NCBI GenBank assembly: GCA_002794775.1 | Contig: NBAY01000100.1 | Coordinates: 1 to 64,000 of the forward strand | Direction of reading: 5' to 3' | From: Porodaedalea pini | Taxonomy: Eukaryota; Basidiomycota; Agaricomycetes; Hymenochaetales; Hymenochaetaceae | Length of the DNA stretch: 64,000 nucleotides | Shown here: positions 1 to 12,111 of the stretch, piece after piece | How the letters are laid out: every line of letters starts with the position of its first letter | Numbering within the stretch: the stretch's first letter is position 1 | The notes under the pieces: model-generated | Databases searched by the model: none | What the model was told of the DNA's origin: nothing | The model's input: the letters and a program-made list of their open reading frames with translations, nothing else | Position numbers and translations under genes: made by a program

Positions 1-229
1 GCTGGTCAACATTGTTTGACTTATTTTGACAAAAACATTCATCTAACCCCAGATATTTTTACAGATTCGGATTCGGAAGAGCAAGTACAATTTTTTGAGT
101 GCTTAGTGAACATGTATTGTGAGGAATTGACACAGTAAATTGTCATTTACTCAGATTTCTGCAGTTATGCCACAAGACACATCAAAACCACATGAATTTG
201 ATGTGTGACAATACTTCTGAAAAGGGCAG
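1..229. mobile_element. Terminal fragment of a Tc1-like transposon, running off the window
   Basis: These 229 bases align without gaps to the right end of the 8.66-kb Tc1-like element (30558-30786), with roughly 20 mismatches by eye, so it is a diverged second copy. The terminus GGGCAG at 224-229 is followed by TA (230-231), the expected Tc1/mariner target dinucleotide. The rest of the copy lies left of the window. It independently supports the inferred end of the larger element. Confidence 0.8.
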
Positions 230-608
230 TAATGAGCAGGTACTGTGCAGAATTTACAGAGAAAATCAACATTTATTCTGTTTTTTGATGTTTTGGCTCA
301 GACACGGCTCATTTCACATGAAATGCATGTGTCGCAGGACTTATGAAAATGGCTGTAATTGTAAGCTTGTACAAGTACTTTATGCACTTTATAATTAATT
401 ATATGCACAATAAAACTACTTGGATTTGAATACATCTGCACAGAAGGGCATGATGAGTCTTAAGCAACAATATTTTTATTATGATCACACAAGGGCGAGG
501 CTTAGTAGTGACAGGCACCTGCTCCTCATAGACACAAAATACAAAGTTATGCTTTATAATCAACAAGAAATGATCAGACATTGAGATGTGCTATAATGAA
601 AAGCAGAA
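230..608. other. AT-rich intergenic DNA, no gene seen
   Basis: Short open frames on both strands show no recognisable domain or splice pattern. I see nothing beyond AT-rich sequence between the transposon end and the HMG-box gene remnant. Confidence 0.5.
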
Positions 609-899
609 AAAACACACCTGCATCTTGCTGCTAGCAGTTGAGAAACCAGGGACCTGCTCTGGCATACCATAGCTCATGGACTGCAGATGTGAGTTCAGGA
701 ACTGGAAACCATTCATCCCACCAAATTCCTCTTGTCTTTGCTGGCCATGGCCATTCATCTGCATCTGCTGCTCACCTTCACTGCCCTCATGCATCGCAGA
801 CAAGCCAACCACCAAGCTACTGTTTGAACCAGGTGCTATCTTGAGCAGCCTCAGGATCTTGATTGTAGGAGGCACAGGCAGGTAGAGGTCAGCTGGCAT
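609..899 (-). pseudogene. Possible 3' exon of the HMG-box gene
   Basis: An open minus-strand frame encodes a low-complexity segment rich in Gln, Gly, Ser and Met (for example EGEQQMQMNGHGQQRQEE), typical of the unstructured C-terminal half of fungal HMG-box transcription factors. It lies directly downstream of the HMG-box exon in the same orientation. I did not find a convincing acceptor or a conserved C-terminal motif, so the link rests on position and composition. It could also be an unrelated low-complexity frame. Confidence 0.3.
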
Positions 900-997
900 T
901 GTCGGTTGGCATCAGTGCACCCAGTGCACTCATTGAGTGATGGTTCTGTGGGGGACAAAGCTAAGCAGTCCAGGAACTAGGCTCTGGGTGGTCTGAG

Positions 998-1699
998 TTA
1001 GGATTTGCACAGAAAGCAAGTGTCTGTGTCTGTGCCCATGTCCACTGTAGTGCAAGTGTGAGTAGGAAGACATGTTGAGCAGGCCCGATTTGAGAGAGGC
1101 GTGTCAATCACAAGGCTCACTCCTGATCCAGAACCAGATGCACCAGAGAGCAAGGGCATCGAGAGGCTCAGCAGGAGCAAGAACATCTGACCTTGACCCT
1201 GGTGCTGCAATCCCTCTGATTTGCTCATATTGAAGTCTGCAAGATCTGCCATCTCAACTTTGCGCATGCTGCTGCACCTGCTGTTCACATAGCCATATGG
1301 ACCATAAGGAGACTCGTTGGTGGAGAGTGAGTTGAGCTCGCTGAAGTCCTCTGAGTTGGCAGTCGATGCAGATGAGGAGACACTCATGGTGCTGGTGATG
1401 CTGGTGATGGAGTGCAAGGAACTGTTGCAGGCATGCATGCCAGAACTGTGCACATGGCTGCTTGACTTGGTATGGTCACAATGTTTCTTCTTCCCATCCT
1501 TCTCCTTCCTCACCTTCCCACCCACTGTTGACTCTGCCTTGCCCTTTTTCTCCTTGATAGTGTATGTGGCCTGATAGACATACCAAGTATACATCTTTTC
1601 ATGCTCTCTCTTGCACTGCTTTGCAAGGTCATCCCAGTACTTGTGTTCCTCCATGGAGAGCAAGTGCCACTGCTGGAAGATCATCTTGGACAGGTCAGC
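998..1699 (-). pseudogene. HMG-box transcription factor, 5'-truncated or decayed
   Basis: The N-terminal part of this frame matches the second half of a fungal HMG box: LSKMIFQQWHLLS, then EEHKYWDDLAKQCKREHEK and a YVYQ segment. This corresponds to the family pattern S-K-I-x4-W-x-LS-x-EE-x3-W-x2-LA-x2-K-x2-H-x3-Y-x-Y. Such factors (Prf1/ste11/MAT-HMG type) bind DNA in the nucleus and control mating and pheromone-response genes. The exon appears to begin at 1699 after a CTAG acceptor, at a position where HMG-box genes often have an intron. Downstream is a basic stretch, then Ser/Thr-rich low complexity. The first half of the box should lie just upstream (1705-1860, minus strand). Only a degenerate RP...IQTW-like stretch followed by a stop is seen there, and TYR/PDY residues of the usual tail are altered. 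I therefore call it decayed, although unseen introns could rescue it. Confidence 0.5.
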
Positions 1700-1862
1700 C
1701 TAGTGCTGGAGAAATTTTGTGGCAAAAAGAGTGCACATGATGATGGTGGAAGCAAGCAAGGTGTAACAATGTGTCACATCTTGATGTGTTTTCTAAGTCC
1801 AGGTCTGAATGAGATCCATATAGTTCATCTGTACTGGCCTTGCACTTGTATTTAAGCATAAA

Positions 1863-1926
1863 TAGTTTAGTGGTATATTGAGATCCTTAAGCAAATTATA
1901 AGAGAGAGGTCATGAGTTCAAGACCT
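1863..1926 (+). repeat. tRNA-like pol III promoter motifs (possible SINE relic)
   Basis: TAGTTTAGTGG at 1863-1873 fits the A-box pattern (TRGYnnARnnG). GAGTTCAAGACC at 1914-1925 fits a B box, about 40 nt downstream, which is normal tRNA spacing. The acceptor and T-stem do not pair, so it is not a functional tRNA. An A-rich stretch follows. This could be a degraded tRNA-derived SINE or chance. Confidence 0.25.
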
Positions 1927-3370
1927 GCAGCACTAAGAAAAAGAATGAAACCTGAGAAATTAAAAAATCTGAAATTTGAGAAATAGTTAAATTAGGAAAT
2001 ATTATAAAATAATAAAAGGAGCAAAAAAAAAAGCAAAAAGCTACTTTTTCTATTTTCTTCTTGGTGTCCCAAGTAATTACATGTGATTGTAGGTCTGGTA
2101 ATGTCTGACAAGAATCATGGAGGATTACAATCTCCATAAGTCTTGTGAGATTTGACAAGTCTTGTGGGTCTTGTAAGTGCCGACCAGAGAAATAGCATGT
2201 AATATTACCCACAAGGCTTGCATATAATTTACATATTTCATTTCTTACAATTAAATGTATGCAAATGTAAGATTTGTCTCATTTTTGTGATGTGATACAG
2301 ATCTTAGAGTTTCAAAGTGACTGCACTGCATAACAGAGCAAATGAGGAAGGCATTGTTCATGCATAAGCACTGGTGGTTTGTCATCCTGTTCTCTGTCTA
2401 GTCTAAGCATCCACAAATTCACCCTTCACACTTATCAATATCATGTTGGATAGCTAGAAGCAGCATCTATCAATGGCGTGGCCTTGTCTCTGTGAAGAAC
2501 TGTGACAGTCAGCCCATACCTCTTGTAACAAAAGCAGCATTGACCGCTTTCTCAGTCATCAATGCTGGCATGGCATTGACTACATGGTCTTAGGTATTTA
2601 TATAGGAAATGGTGTGTTTGGCTGGCTATTTTGATGATAAGGGGCTTGATCATTCACAGTTTTCATTGAGATACACAAGATCTGTGCCATTCAATTGAGT
2701 TACTCTTTATGTGTACAATCATTGGCTGATGAGTGTCAGTACCTATTGTTGAGCTCTCAAACAGACAAATGCTGTCATGCCAATACAACTGCTTCTGTTT
2801 TGTAGCTGCTGGGTTTTGAGACCCATGGTGTTTACGCTATGGCCACGTGCTTGAAGGAAGACTGTGCAAAGACTTAACGAGAGCAAGGCCAGGAAAACCT
2901 ATACTCAGTTCCAATAGGTTGAAATCATGTCAAATTTGTGGGGCTGCCATGATGTGTCTGAAGTTCTCTGAACTAAACTTGCTTTCATTTTGGGAAGCTG
3001 GAATAATTGAAATGAAATCTACCTTCCCCAACTTCACCCTTAATGATCTTTGCTTTCCTCTTCATCCATTTCAGCAGTTTTTTTTACCTTCGTTCTTGTC
3101 CCTCTTTGCAACAGAATCCTTGATGAGTGCTTCCAGCTTTCCAAAGTTGTCATCATCATCAAGAATATTATTTGTTGTTTTTGCCTTCTTTCTAGTCAAG
3201 CAGTGGTAGTCATGTCCACTTCATCATTGGAAAGCAAAATGCCACTTGATCTTGTCAATATTTCTCTCTAAGACTCCCTAGTAGTGTATTTTCCCTTAAG
3301 TAGGGCCAAGCTTAAGAAGGTAGAGAGAATACTAGCAAGTTGTGGCACTCGACGGCACTGACTAGAACTA
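1927..3370. other. AT-rich intergenic DNA, no gene supported
   Basis: There are A-rich runs around 1930-2060 and several short frames without domains. A frame at 2847-3209 (plus) shows no similarity I recognise. I see only decayed noncoding sequence. Confidence 0.45.
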
Positions 3371-3710
3371 CAGGTGGTTCTGACAAGTGTTCGTCACCCC
3401 CATTTTCAGAATTGATTGACATACCCAAATATGGAAGGTCAAGATACGTGTTGTCCATCTTGTCCTTCACACAAAACCAGGCCAGAATAGTATGCACAGT
3501 TCCCTGTTCCTCAAGTTTGCATACACACTGTAAAAATGACAACATCTTGTGCACAGGCATTGAGGCAATGTAAAAAGTGCAATAAAAACAATAAGAACAA
3601 CACAAATGACATGCTTGATGAAGGTTTTCATTGGCATGTTTACCTTCTGAATTTGGGCATGTTGATCAATTCCAAAAATGGAGGTGATGAACACTTTTTG
3701 GAACCACCTG
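3371..3710. repeat. 340-bp inverted-repeat element with about 60-bp arms
   Basis: The arm at 3371-3430 (starting CAGGTGGTTC) is the imperfect reverse complement of 3651-3710 (ending GAACCACCTG), with weaker complementarity continuing inward. The centre has no recognisable coding content. It directly abuts the larger palindrome at 3715, so the two may be parts of one composite fold-back element. No clear target duplication is visible. Confidence 0.65.
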
Positions 3711-3714
3711 TCAT

Positions 3715-4506
3715 GGCAGGAAAATCCAGGGTTTTCCATGAGGAAGGAGTATATCACAGAGTGTTTAGTGGGGCTCATATAATTTTGGCTGGAAAAGCCC
3801 TATATGGATTGTAAATTCTCAATCAATCAAATCTTGCAGAAATTATGCTTTATGTATCTAAAATCGATGGCCATCAAGAAAAGAATTTCTGAACTCAGTG
3901 TCTGCAATCTACTTTGCCTAAGGACAAGAGAATTCTGGGATTCTGAATGTCCATTGTCCATAAATAAAGAGAATGGTGGTTATTAGATTTAGAATCTGTT
4001 GAGTCTTGGACACAAAGGAAAGAGGCTCATTGGATTTAAAATCCACATAGACTCCTTGCATGAATGGAAGATCTCTCTTAGATTTGGGATCTATGGATCA
4101 CATGATTAGCATATAATCAACTCAGCATAGATCCCAAATTAAAGAGAGATCTTCCATTTATGCAAAGAGTCTATGTGGATTTTAAATCCAATGAGCCTCT
4201 GTCCTTTGTGTCCAAGACTTTACAGATTGTAGATCTAATAACCACCATTCTCTTTATTTATGGACAATGGACATTCAGAATCCCAGAATTATCTTATCCT
4301 TTGGCAAAGTAGATTGTAGACACTGAGTTCAAAAGTACTTTTCTTGATGGCCATCAATTTTAGATACATAAAGCATAATTTCTGCACATTTTGATTGATT
4401 GAGAATTTACAATCCATGTAAGGCTTTTCCAGCCGAAATTATATGAGCCCCACTAAACACTCTGTGATATACTCCTTCTTCACGGAAAACCCCGGATTTT
4501 CCTGCC
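3715..4506. repeat. 792-bp near-perfect palindrome (fold-back element)
   Basis: GGCAGGAAAATCC at 3715 is mirrored by GGATTTTCCTGCC ending at 4506. The two arms of about 390 bp pair along their length around a centre near 4110, with scattered mismatches and small indels. The loop is only a few bases. It encodes nothing recognisable. It ends about 100 bp upstream of the FunK1 start codon, so it forms the distal promoter region of that gene. Candidate origins are a fold-back or MITE-type DNA element, or an inverted duplication. Confidence 0.75.
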
Positions 4507-4609
4507 GTGTGTGGTAGAAGGCACGTGCAACTTTTAAATATAATTGGTTACCTAAGCAAGTGGCCGTGACTTAAGCTGGCTTTGGTTGCACACTCGTTTC
4601 GCCTCTACC

Positions 4610-7178
4610 ATGACTTCAGGTACAGGATCTGTGTTCTCTACGGACTCTGGATTTCTCTCCACCCCGATCTCATTCGGCCTGGCAGCCGTTAGCCAAGATG
4701 ATGGTTTCAAGGCTCATGCCCCGATCGTCGACAAGTTCCTCCAAGATGATATGTCTCGCGCTCGAAAGTGGTTGCCGTTCGACCAATTCTTATGTGGCCT
4801 GGGGGCAGATTCAGACGCGTTAGAGACTAGAGATGAGGATGTTTACAGAATTGCAACGAGTCCAGTCGTGCAAAATTTCCGTGACGTTTACTGTAAACCC
4901 GTTACAAAGGAGACCGAACGCTACGGTCGCTATTGCAATCTGGCCAACCATGTCATATCACAGCTACCCGCGGATTCACAGACTATACTTTTTTCTCGCA
5001 ACGATCCCAATCTTATCTACGGTGCTTATGATAGCACGCGCAAACCCGATGTTATCACGCTCAGCAGCAAAGATCCCTCCGTCGCAAATAAGGAGTGGGA
5101 GAAATACAGCGAGAAGGGCCCTAAAGGAGTGGACTGGACTTGGTGCATTGTCTTGTTCCTATTTGAGTTCAAGCTCTATATGAACGGCATCCTTCACTTT
5201 AAAGACATACTTCCTCCGCCGACTGTCACCTCTTCCACTGCTCCTGTTGTACCCTCTAATTCCACGGATACCCCGTCGACTGCCTCCGCTCAGCCCCTTA
5301 ATGTCACTTATGAATCTTCTGAACCTTCTGAACAGAAGACTACACAACGCGCGGCGGCGAAATCGGGGAAGGGAAAGAAATCACCTTCTCCGAATACGAT
5401 ACTAAGTGCATCATCGGCCACGTCGACGAAGTCCGCCAAACGAAAGGCCATGCAGATGGAGGCAGACGCTGTATCTGAAACCAGCAGTAAACGCATACGT
5501 AGGGAAACTCAGGAACCGAGAGAAAAATTGATGATCCAATGTTCTCGGTATGCAGTAGATCAACTATCGACCGTGGTGAATCGCCGTCATTGCATATCCG
5601 GTCTTGTGCTCGATGGTCGGTTATGGTTGGAGTACTATGATGGTGCCGGGATCGTAACCTCGACACCACTGGACTTTGTCAGTGATCTTTATCGATTCGT
5701 ACTGCTTATCAAGACGTTAGCGGAGATGAGTCCAAGGGACTGTGGGTTCATCGAAGGCCTGGAGGACGTTAGTACGCTTGACATCGACGACACCTTTTCC
5801 ACCATTTCGTCTTTGTCCAGTCAAACGGGGAAGCTTGGCGATGTTGAGACGGGGAACGTCGACGAAAATTCTCCAGACCCCGCTGAATTGTCCAGCCAAC
5901 CAGAGTTAAACCAGGAGGGTTCTAGCCAGTCGGAATCCAGTCTGGAAGAGTCTAGTCAAGTTACGGCGGCTAGCGATGCAGACGGCACTTATCAGCCCAG
6001 TAGCCCAGATCTCGAAGTCCGCAAAGAGGACACGGAGGATCGACCAAAATGGCGATTGAAAGTCAAGGGCCACGAATTGTTGCTGTTTGGGTCTCTTGTG
6101 AGAAGGGCGCCGTATGGTTTAGTTGGCAGATCTGGTAGAGTCTACGCGATGAAGAGTCGAACCTTGGATATCAAGAATCCAAATAGAAAGTACGCGATCA
6201 AGATGAGTTGGCCGTTGGCGAGGCGAATTTCCGAAGCCGAAATACTGGATAAAGCGAAGAGGGAGTTGGAAGCGCTTGATGGAAATCCGGACCACAGGAA
6301 GCAACACGGCGACAGAAACCTCGTAGACTGTCTCCCGAAGCTTTTTCTGCACGAAGATCTCGATGAGCTTATGAAAGAAGGCTCTTTCAGATTTAGAACG
6401 ATGCACGACGAATTTCTGCCGGAAAATCGGGTCTGCCGTGTGCTGGCCTTCGAGTATCTCATTCCTTTATTTGCGTTAGAAAATTTGGACGATTTCAAAC
6501 AATGTGTTCGAGACATGATCCAAGGTACGATGAATGCTCTGGAATGCAACTGAAACTGACATTTGCATTCCAGGACATCACTTTTTATTCATCAGTCCAT
6601 CGCGTATTCTCCATCGCGACATCAGTATCGGTAACTTGATGGTCCGCCTTGAGGATGATGGGGGAATACATGGTGTCTTGAATGATTGGGACCTCGCTGA
6701 AGTCGGTGAGCCGACTCCTGATGGACATACGGGGACTCGCACAGGAACTCGTCCGTTCATGGCATGGGAGCTTCTTGTGCCTTATCCGCCCGCTCACATG
6801 GAGAGGTTCGATTGGGAATCGTTCTTCTACGTTCTCTATTGGATAGGATGTTACTACTCCGAAGGGAAACAGATACATACCTCGATTCTGTCGCACTGGA
6901 ACAGTCCGGACGACAAGTCCTTACTCAGTACCAAACAGTCCATGACGAGCGCGGGGGATCCTTCCATGATCCTCAAAGTTACTGACTTCTATAAGCCCCT
7001 CGCTTTAGCGTGGCTTGTGCCTATTTCAGAAATTTTCCAAGAAGGATACCGGGCGCAGGGTGCATCTACGGTGGCCAAATTCACGGCAAAGCCAGGCGAT
7101 GTAGCACAGGAGTTTGACATGAAGACTCTTGGGGGCCATGTCACGTACGAGAAGCTATGGGGAATTCTTCAGAAATGA
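4610..7178 (+). CDS. FunK1-type fungal protein kinase
   Basis: The predicted protein has 839 residues in two exons, 4610-6524 and 6574-7178. The 49-bp intron (6525-6573) has GT/AG ends and an ACTGAC branch-like motif. ATG 4610 has a good context (TACC-ATG). The N-terminal part carries the FunK1 hallmark in which an aromatic stretch ends in FEFK near residue 195. A Ser/Pro/Lys-rich linker follows, then a split kinase fold: YAIKMSW (candidate ATP-binding Lys), catalytic HRDIS at about 652-656, an Asn shortly after (GN), and DWDLA at about 676-680 in place of DFG. This spread-out arrangement is the known FunK1 architecture (Pfam Pkinase_fungal), a family expanded in Agaricomycetes. It is predicted to be a cytoplasmic or nuclear Ser/Thr kinase of unknown substrate. 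All catalytic motifs are present, so it may be active. The upstream 792-bp palindrome is close to its promoter. Confidence 0.88.
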
Positions 7179-9623
7179 TGTCGCACCAGCTCGTTGTGAG
7201 TCCTTTTATAATGCTCAGAGTGACGGGAAAGACTCACTCTGAAGTCAGGATATGTGTGGCAGGCCATAAATTGAGTTTATGCACGATATACCAAATGTTT
7301 ACATATCATGTGGAAGTAATTACAATATTTATCAACTACGGATCTCTTTATCAGCTACACCCCGACCTTTGTGATTCTAGTTAACGGAGCGGACGTATTC
7401 GCTGCTATTACAATGCATTTCTTGCTCAGAACGACAGGGTTTCAGGAATGGCGATAGATGTCATTCATTATGCACTAAGTGAAGACTACACTCCACCGTA
7501 CCGTCGGTACTGGCCTCATACGAAGATATCTGCTACGCCTCCGGGCTTCCCTGAGGTAGAGTTCCAGACTGTGAGTACAGACTGTTCTGAGGCTCGACTT
7601 GAGCATTGAATTCTGGTGGGCGCACGGGAAGAGACACCGTTCTGATACTGTCTCATTCATGCATTGCAACGAGGACTCTTGACGGGAAAAAGGGCAGCAG
7701 CATCTCTCCTCGACGACACGCTTTCCCTGACGGCCTAATCCCAACAAAGACTAAGAAATGAAACAATGAGATTGCAAAGTGCAGATACCAACGAGAGGAT
7801 ACAGCGAGAACTAGTGGCTTTTTTAGTAGAGGAAGCGGAGGCGATACGATACTGTTCAGGAGAAAATGAAAACGCAAGTCCTAGTAGCGGTGGCGATGGA
7901 TGAAACGAAAGTGCAGATGCTGAAATTGATGCGAAAAAGACCGAATACGTTACGGGAGACAGGATAGGTAAATAGGGAATACGGAATCCACGAATGAATG
8001 ACGTGACACAGCAGTGAAATAGTGATAGGCAGAGAATGAGAGAATGAGCGGTAAGAGGAGGGATCGGAAACATAAACAGAAGGAAGAGAAAAGGAAGCCC
8101 GAACACCAGGAAAATCGAAGTGAAACGAAACCAAGGCCCGGGGTGAAAGAGAAAACATTAGGGAGTGTACGAACTCCGACGAAATGGATGAGACAGAAAA
8201 AACAGGAGTTGGGGTTAGGGGGAGGGTGGAAGGTAACAAATCATAATAACAAGCCAAGAAGAGGAAGTCGAAAACTACATCAGCGAAGGAGTGCAATGTT
8301 CTGGTCCACCGATGGATATCTGTACGCGACGAACTTCGGGTCCTGGTCCACGAGCTCCTCAATCGCACGTCTCGACGCAACAGACATGAGCGATGGAACT
8401 GCAATTACATTTCCATTATGCCGCGATCGGCTGCTGCCGCCAACGCCATACTCAGTTACAGACGGCGACCCCCTATCCTGGAGTACATCCGATTCGCAAG
8501 TCGGCGGCCCGGGAGGTGCGACGACAGACAGCCGCGCCTCGCTCGCATTCGCGCTCACGCTCGCCCGCGACCCGCCTGTCATCTTACCCAGCAAGCTTGC
8601 AAGCCCAAACCCACTGCGTCGCTTCCCAAGGTCCTCTTGATTATCCAATCTACCGCTGGTGACACACCCCGCAACTAGTACTGTACTTCCACCCCTTTCC
8701 TTATCGGCTCTCACCTTGCGAACGGCTCCAATGGAGTCTGTTCCCCGTCCCGGGGACGCCCTCCATGAGTCCGTCGGCCTTTGTGTCGATTGGCCCTCAA
8801 ATTCCTCCCCCCCTTCTGTACATGCGCTCCTGCAAGGATTTATTCCGCATGCGCTACAATCATTATCCGCCTCAATAAAGTATTCTACTTTCTGGATGCA
8901 TGAACATCGCACTCTGGAAGGAACTTCCTGCGGGAATACTCAACAACGAAGGACTCACGTTGTCCGTCGCAATTCCCTGCGTCCTTGGGGGACGAATCTT
9001 AATGAGTTTACGAGAGGCGGCATCAGAGCAAGATAACACGTTAGACACGAACGAAGACGTGGCTTTGTAGAGTTACAAAGGATTATTGATGTCACATAAT
9101 GTACCATAGTATTAGTAATGCTGGCATGACGCGCCTTTGTCTTGCTCTGCCTTTGCCACCTTGCTTCGACTTGTCCGTGAAGTCTTTTATTGCGAGCCGG
9201 AACTTGCACCGCTTCATTCATATTCTCTGAAAAATCGCTACGTCACGTTCGTCTTTCTTATCATCACTTCTTACGTCCACACAATGTCGACGATCAACCG
9301 CAGCAAAGGACATTAATACTGCATAGACGACCACAGCTCGCAGAGCTTGCATCACATCAGCCACACTAAAATTATGTGGCTTTTGGATTTGAGATACTTT
9401 TTAGGAGTCGCTGCAAAGTGGTGGTACGACTACTTAACGATTTCTAATTTTTCTTGGGTGAAACCAATGAATGTTATACCGCCCATCTTTCCAAGGATCG
9501 GCTATTCAGTGGTATCAGCTAATGGACATACGTACGTACTCCATGGTTGTTCTGTTGCGTTCAACTCCAAGTTAGTCTGTGCCGAACAGGTTTCCGACTC
9601 GGAGAGGCACCACAGAAGCTCGA
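7179..9623. other. Intergenic region, no convincing gene
   Basis: Overlapping frames on both strands between 7.7 and 9.0 kb (for example plus 8044-8640, minus 8280-8912) are of similar length and biased composition, without domains or consistent splice signals. The 7750-8250 stretch is purine-rich on the plus strand (pyrimidine-rich on the minus), like a fungal promoter. I could not attach it to a gene. Confidence 0.4.
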
Positions 9624-10181
9624 ATGCTTAAGCGACACTACGCCTCAGGAAATGTACGTTACTATCACGCTTTGTCGCTAAAAAAAGGCGCCTTACCAAG
9701 GACTTCATTATTATATACGAAATTCATGCGACGACCTTTCAGCAACCTTCACTCTAGTAAAGACATAATCGACGAATGGATGTCACTTGAGTTCTATGGC
9801 CAACCATCATCCGTATCGTACACCCCGCTAAAGCCCGACCCTCCTGATACGTTTGTATGTGCTTTTGAAGTACCGGCTGCTGCCACGTCAGAAGACATAG
9901 ATAAGAAGGACTTGGAATCCTGGCCGCCGTTTTTGACATTCATCAAAGAAGATGATGACACAAGCGTTCGAGAGCTCTTCGCACGTCTGGAGCACACTCA
10001 AATATTTGTGCGGGACTTCTGGAAGTCCATCGACTGGGATGCAGCGATGAGACAGCAGAGGTGTCTCGACATGTACGCCGCCAAACACATCATCTACTGG
10101 CCTACGCCTCTATCCAATTGGAATGCTAGGTATCCCAACAGAAGTATTGATGTATCCTTGTTGATGCCAGGTGCTGCATAG
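9624..10181 (+). CDS. Hypothetical protein
   Basis: An open frame of 185 codons starts at the first ATG of the frame (9624). It encodes a soluble, acidic protein with no membrane segment or signal peptide. Its C-terminal half is rich in aromatic residues (SWPPFLTFIKEDDD, FWKSIDWDAAM). I do not recognise a domain. A further frame immediately upstream (9347-9631) may hold a 5' exon. Coding-like composition and length are the only support; it could be a fragment of a larger gene. Confidence 0.35.
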   Translation: MLKRHYASGNVRYYHALSLKKGALPRTSLLYTKFMRRPFSNLHSSKDIIDEWMSLEFYGQPSSVSYTPLKPDPPDTFVCAFEVPAAATSEDIDKKDLESWPPFLTFIKEDDDTSVRELFARLEHTQIFVRDFWKSIDWDAAMRQQRCLDMYAAKHIIYWPTPLSNWNARYPNRSIDVSLLMPGAA

Positions 10182-10578
10182 CGAGTCTTCTTCGTGACTA
10201 TATATACTCTGGAGAGCGACCATGAACATCGCTCATAGGTGCACCACACTCTGCGAAATTACAATCTGGTGGGCCGTATTAATATCATGTCTCTTCACCA
10301 TATTCCACTAAATTTCCTTCAGACCTTTAAATTCCGTTTCCACGCCTGCTCTCCAGCAATTCTCATATGTCATAGCATCCTCATTCCTTTCGTGTTCATC
10401 GACTGATTCGTATATTTACGACAGCACAACAATACAGATAATTGTGCATCGAGTCCAAAGCGAAGGCAAGCTGAGTAAAGTGTGTCTGGGAGTGTCGTCA
10501 GAGTCTTTATAATCAAATGAGCGAGGAAAGCAGAAAGCGATAAAAAAACACTTTGGATATCAAGAGGATGTGGGAGGG
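10182..10578. other. Intergenic spacer
   Basis: I see no open frame, RNA gene or repeat here. Confidence 0.4.
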
Positions 10579-11823
10579 ATGCACAACAGAGCCGAGCGGC
10601 AGACGAAGGCTACCAGAATAAGGACAATACATGCAAGAATTCTAGTTGAAACTTTGAACAAAAGGAAACGGACAAACAAGAGGTATGTCGATCCAAACGT
10701 TTACAACTTACAACTAATACAAGCGGACCAGAGTGCATTTCATCATGCTGCCGGCGGCGGAATGACAAGCACGTCCCTCGACATCCGTGCAGAAGGGCCG
10801 AGTTCATCAGGCGTCCCAGCACCCGAAGAATCGTCCGATAAGGTGTACTGCAGTCTTTGATCTGTATGTTCCTTTTACAATATCACGGCTTCTATAAGGA
10901 GTGCTATATAGATTATGTAAGCATTGCCTTTCTATCGCGCTGTTTTGTGCTCCTTTTCGTTAGCTTTTACTTCGACCGCACACCGCTTTGTACACCCAGC
11001 AGACCTATAGAACTAGTAAAACTGAAGCTCGTGCGATCTATGCTCACCCAACATCTAACAGACCTACAACTTCCTTCCCTAGTGCGTCAGGGGCGTCCAG
11101 CAGTAAGAGCTGCGGAACCCACGGTGGTCCTCCCTCCCACTTCTGTAGCGAAGACACTAGTCAATATGACACGGGCGCAAGACATCATAAAGGCAGAAAT
11201 GAGCAAACCAGAGACAGCGGCTCCTAAGGTGCCACATGTCCCGAAAATTGAGTTCGGCGAGCAGCCGATCAACCGCGAGCAGGTATGTACTCGACTTCAT
11301 CCTCATAATGCATACCGAATGTTTATTCTTCGAATAGACGCGGCGTGTTGTTCTAGAGGCATTGACGGCTTTCTCTAGGAGCACCGCCCGTTGAGGATGA
11401 GCGAACGCGCTCTCTGTCTTATGACTTCTCCTGGGCGATTCTGACATGTGTGTCCGTCTCTCGCTAGTTCGCAATTTAATAGTCTGGATAGAAGGAGGCA
11501 ACAGTACATGGCTTGAATACAACCGGGGGAGCAGAAGAATGATCAAGTTCCGAAATGTGCCCGCGGATTTCGAGGAGGCCTTGGGCAGCTGGATTGGTCG
11601 TCCACTGTGCGAAGCGGGACAGGTGGACAACGCAAGCATGCACCTGCTCGACACTAGTACTTTTTCGGAAAGGGATCGACACTACGCGTTGTTGTCTGTC
11701 AACGAAGTACGAGTACTAAGTAGTACAGTTTGCTGGCATCAAGCTGCAAAGTACATCCTCCAATTTTTCAGAGCTCCTCGATTTGCGTTTCTTGGTTTAT
11801 GTCAACGGCCCGACGACCGATGA
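10579..11823 (+). CDS. Hypothetical multi-exon gene (structure uncertain)
   Basis: Three successive plus-strand frames look exonic: 10579-10860 (basic, then Ser/Pro-rich), about 10995-11282, which ends before a GTATGT donor, and about 11467-11823. The last contains an even, coding-like composition (NSTWLEYNRGSRRMIKFRNV and a later SERDRHYALLSVNE). No domain is recognised, and I could not fix the exon junctions unambiguously. It may be one gene or pieces of two. Confidence 0.28.
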
Positions 11824-12111
11824 GCAGGAGGCATATATATAGTCATATTTGTTGATAACTGGGTTTACAGCAATCTGAGTACGTTAACATCAGTCACTTG
11901 ACGTCTAGTTAAAACTCACGCATCCCAACTTTCCTCGTCTTCAGAGAGACCAACTTGAAATTACATCTCAAGTGGTAGGGCATTTGACAGAATTGCGTTT
12001 GATACTTCCTCCTTGAACTGCATATTTCATTCTTTCCAATGATTCTGAGACTGTTTTACACGAGTATGCCATTCGCCTTTACATTTATCCTTTATCAAAC
12101 ACCCGTTCCGC

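Noticed and set aside
1863..1926. Functional tRNA gene
   Set aside because: Acceptor and T stems do not pair, and no credible anticodon arm forms.
8044..8912. Overlapping frames of about 200 codons on both strands
   Set aside because: Neither strand shows a domain, consistent splice sites or clear codon bias; they look like shadows of GC- and purine-skewed noncoding DNA.
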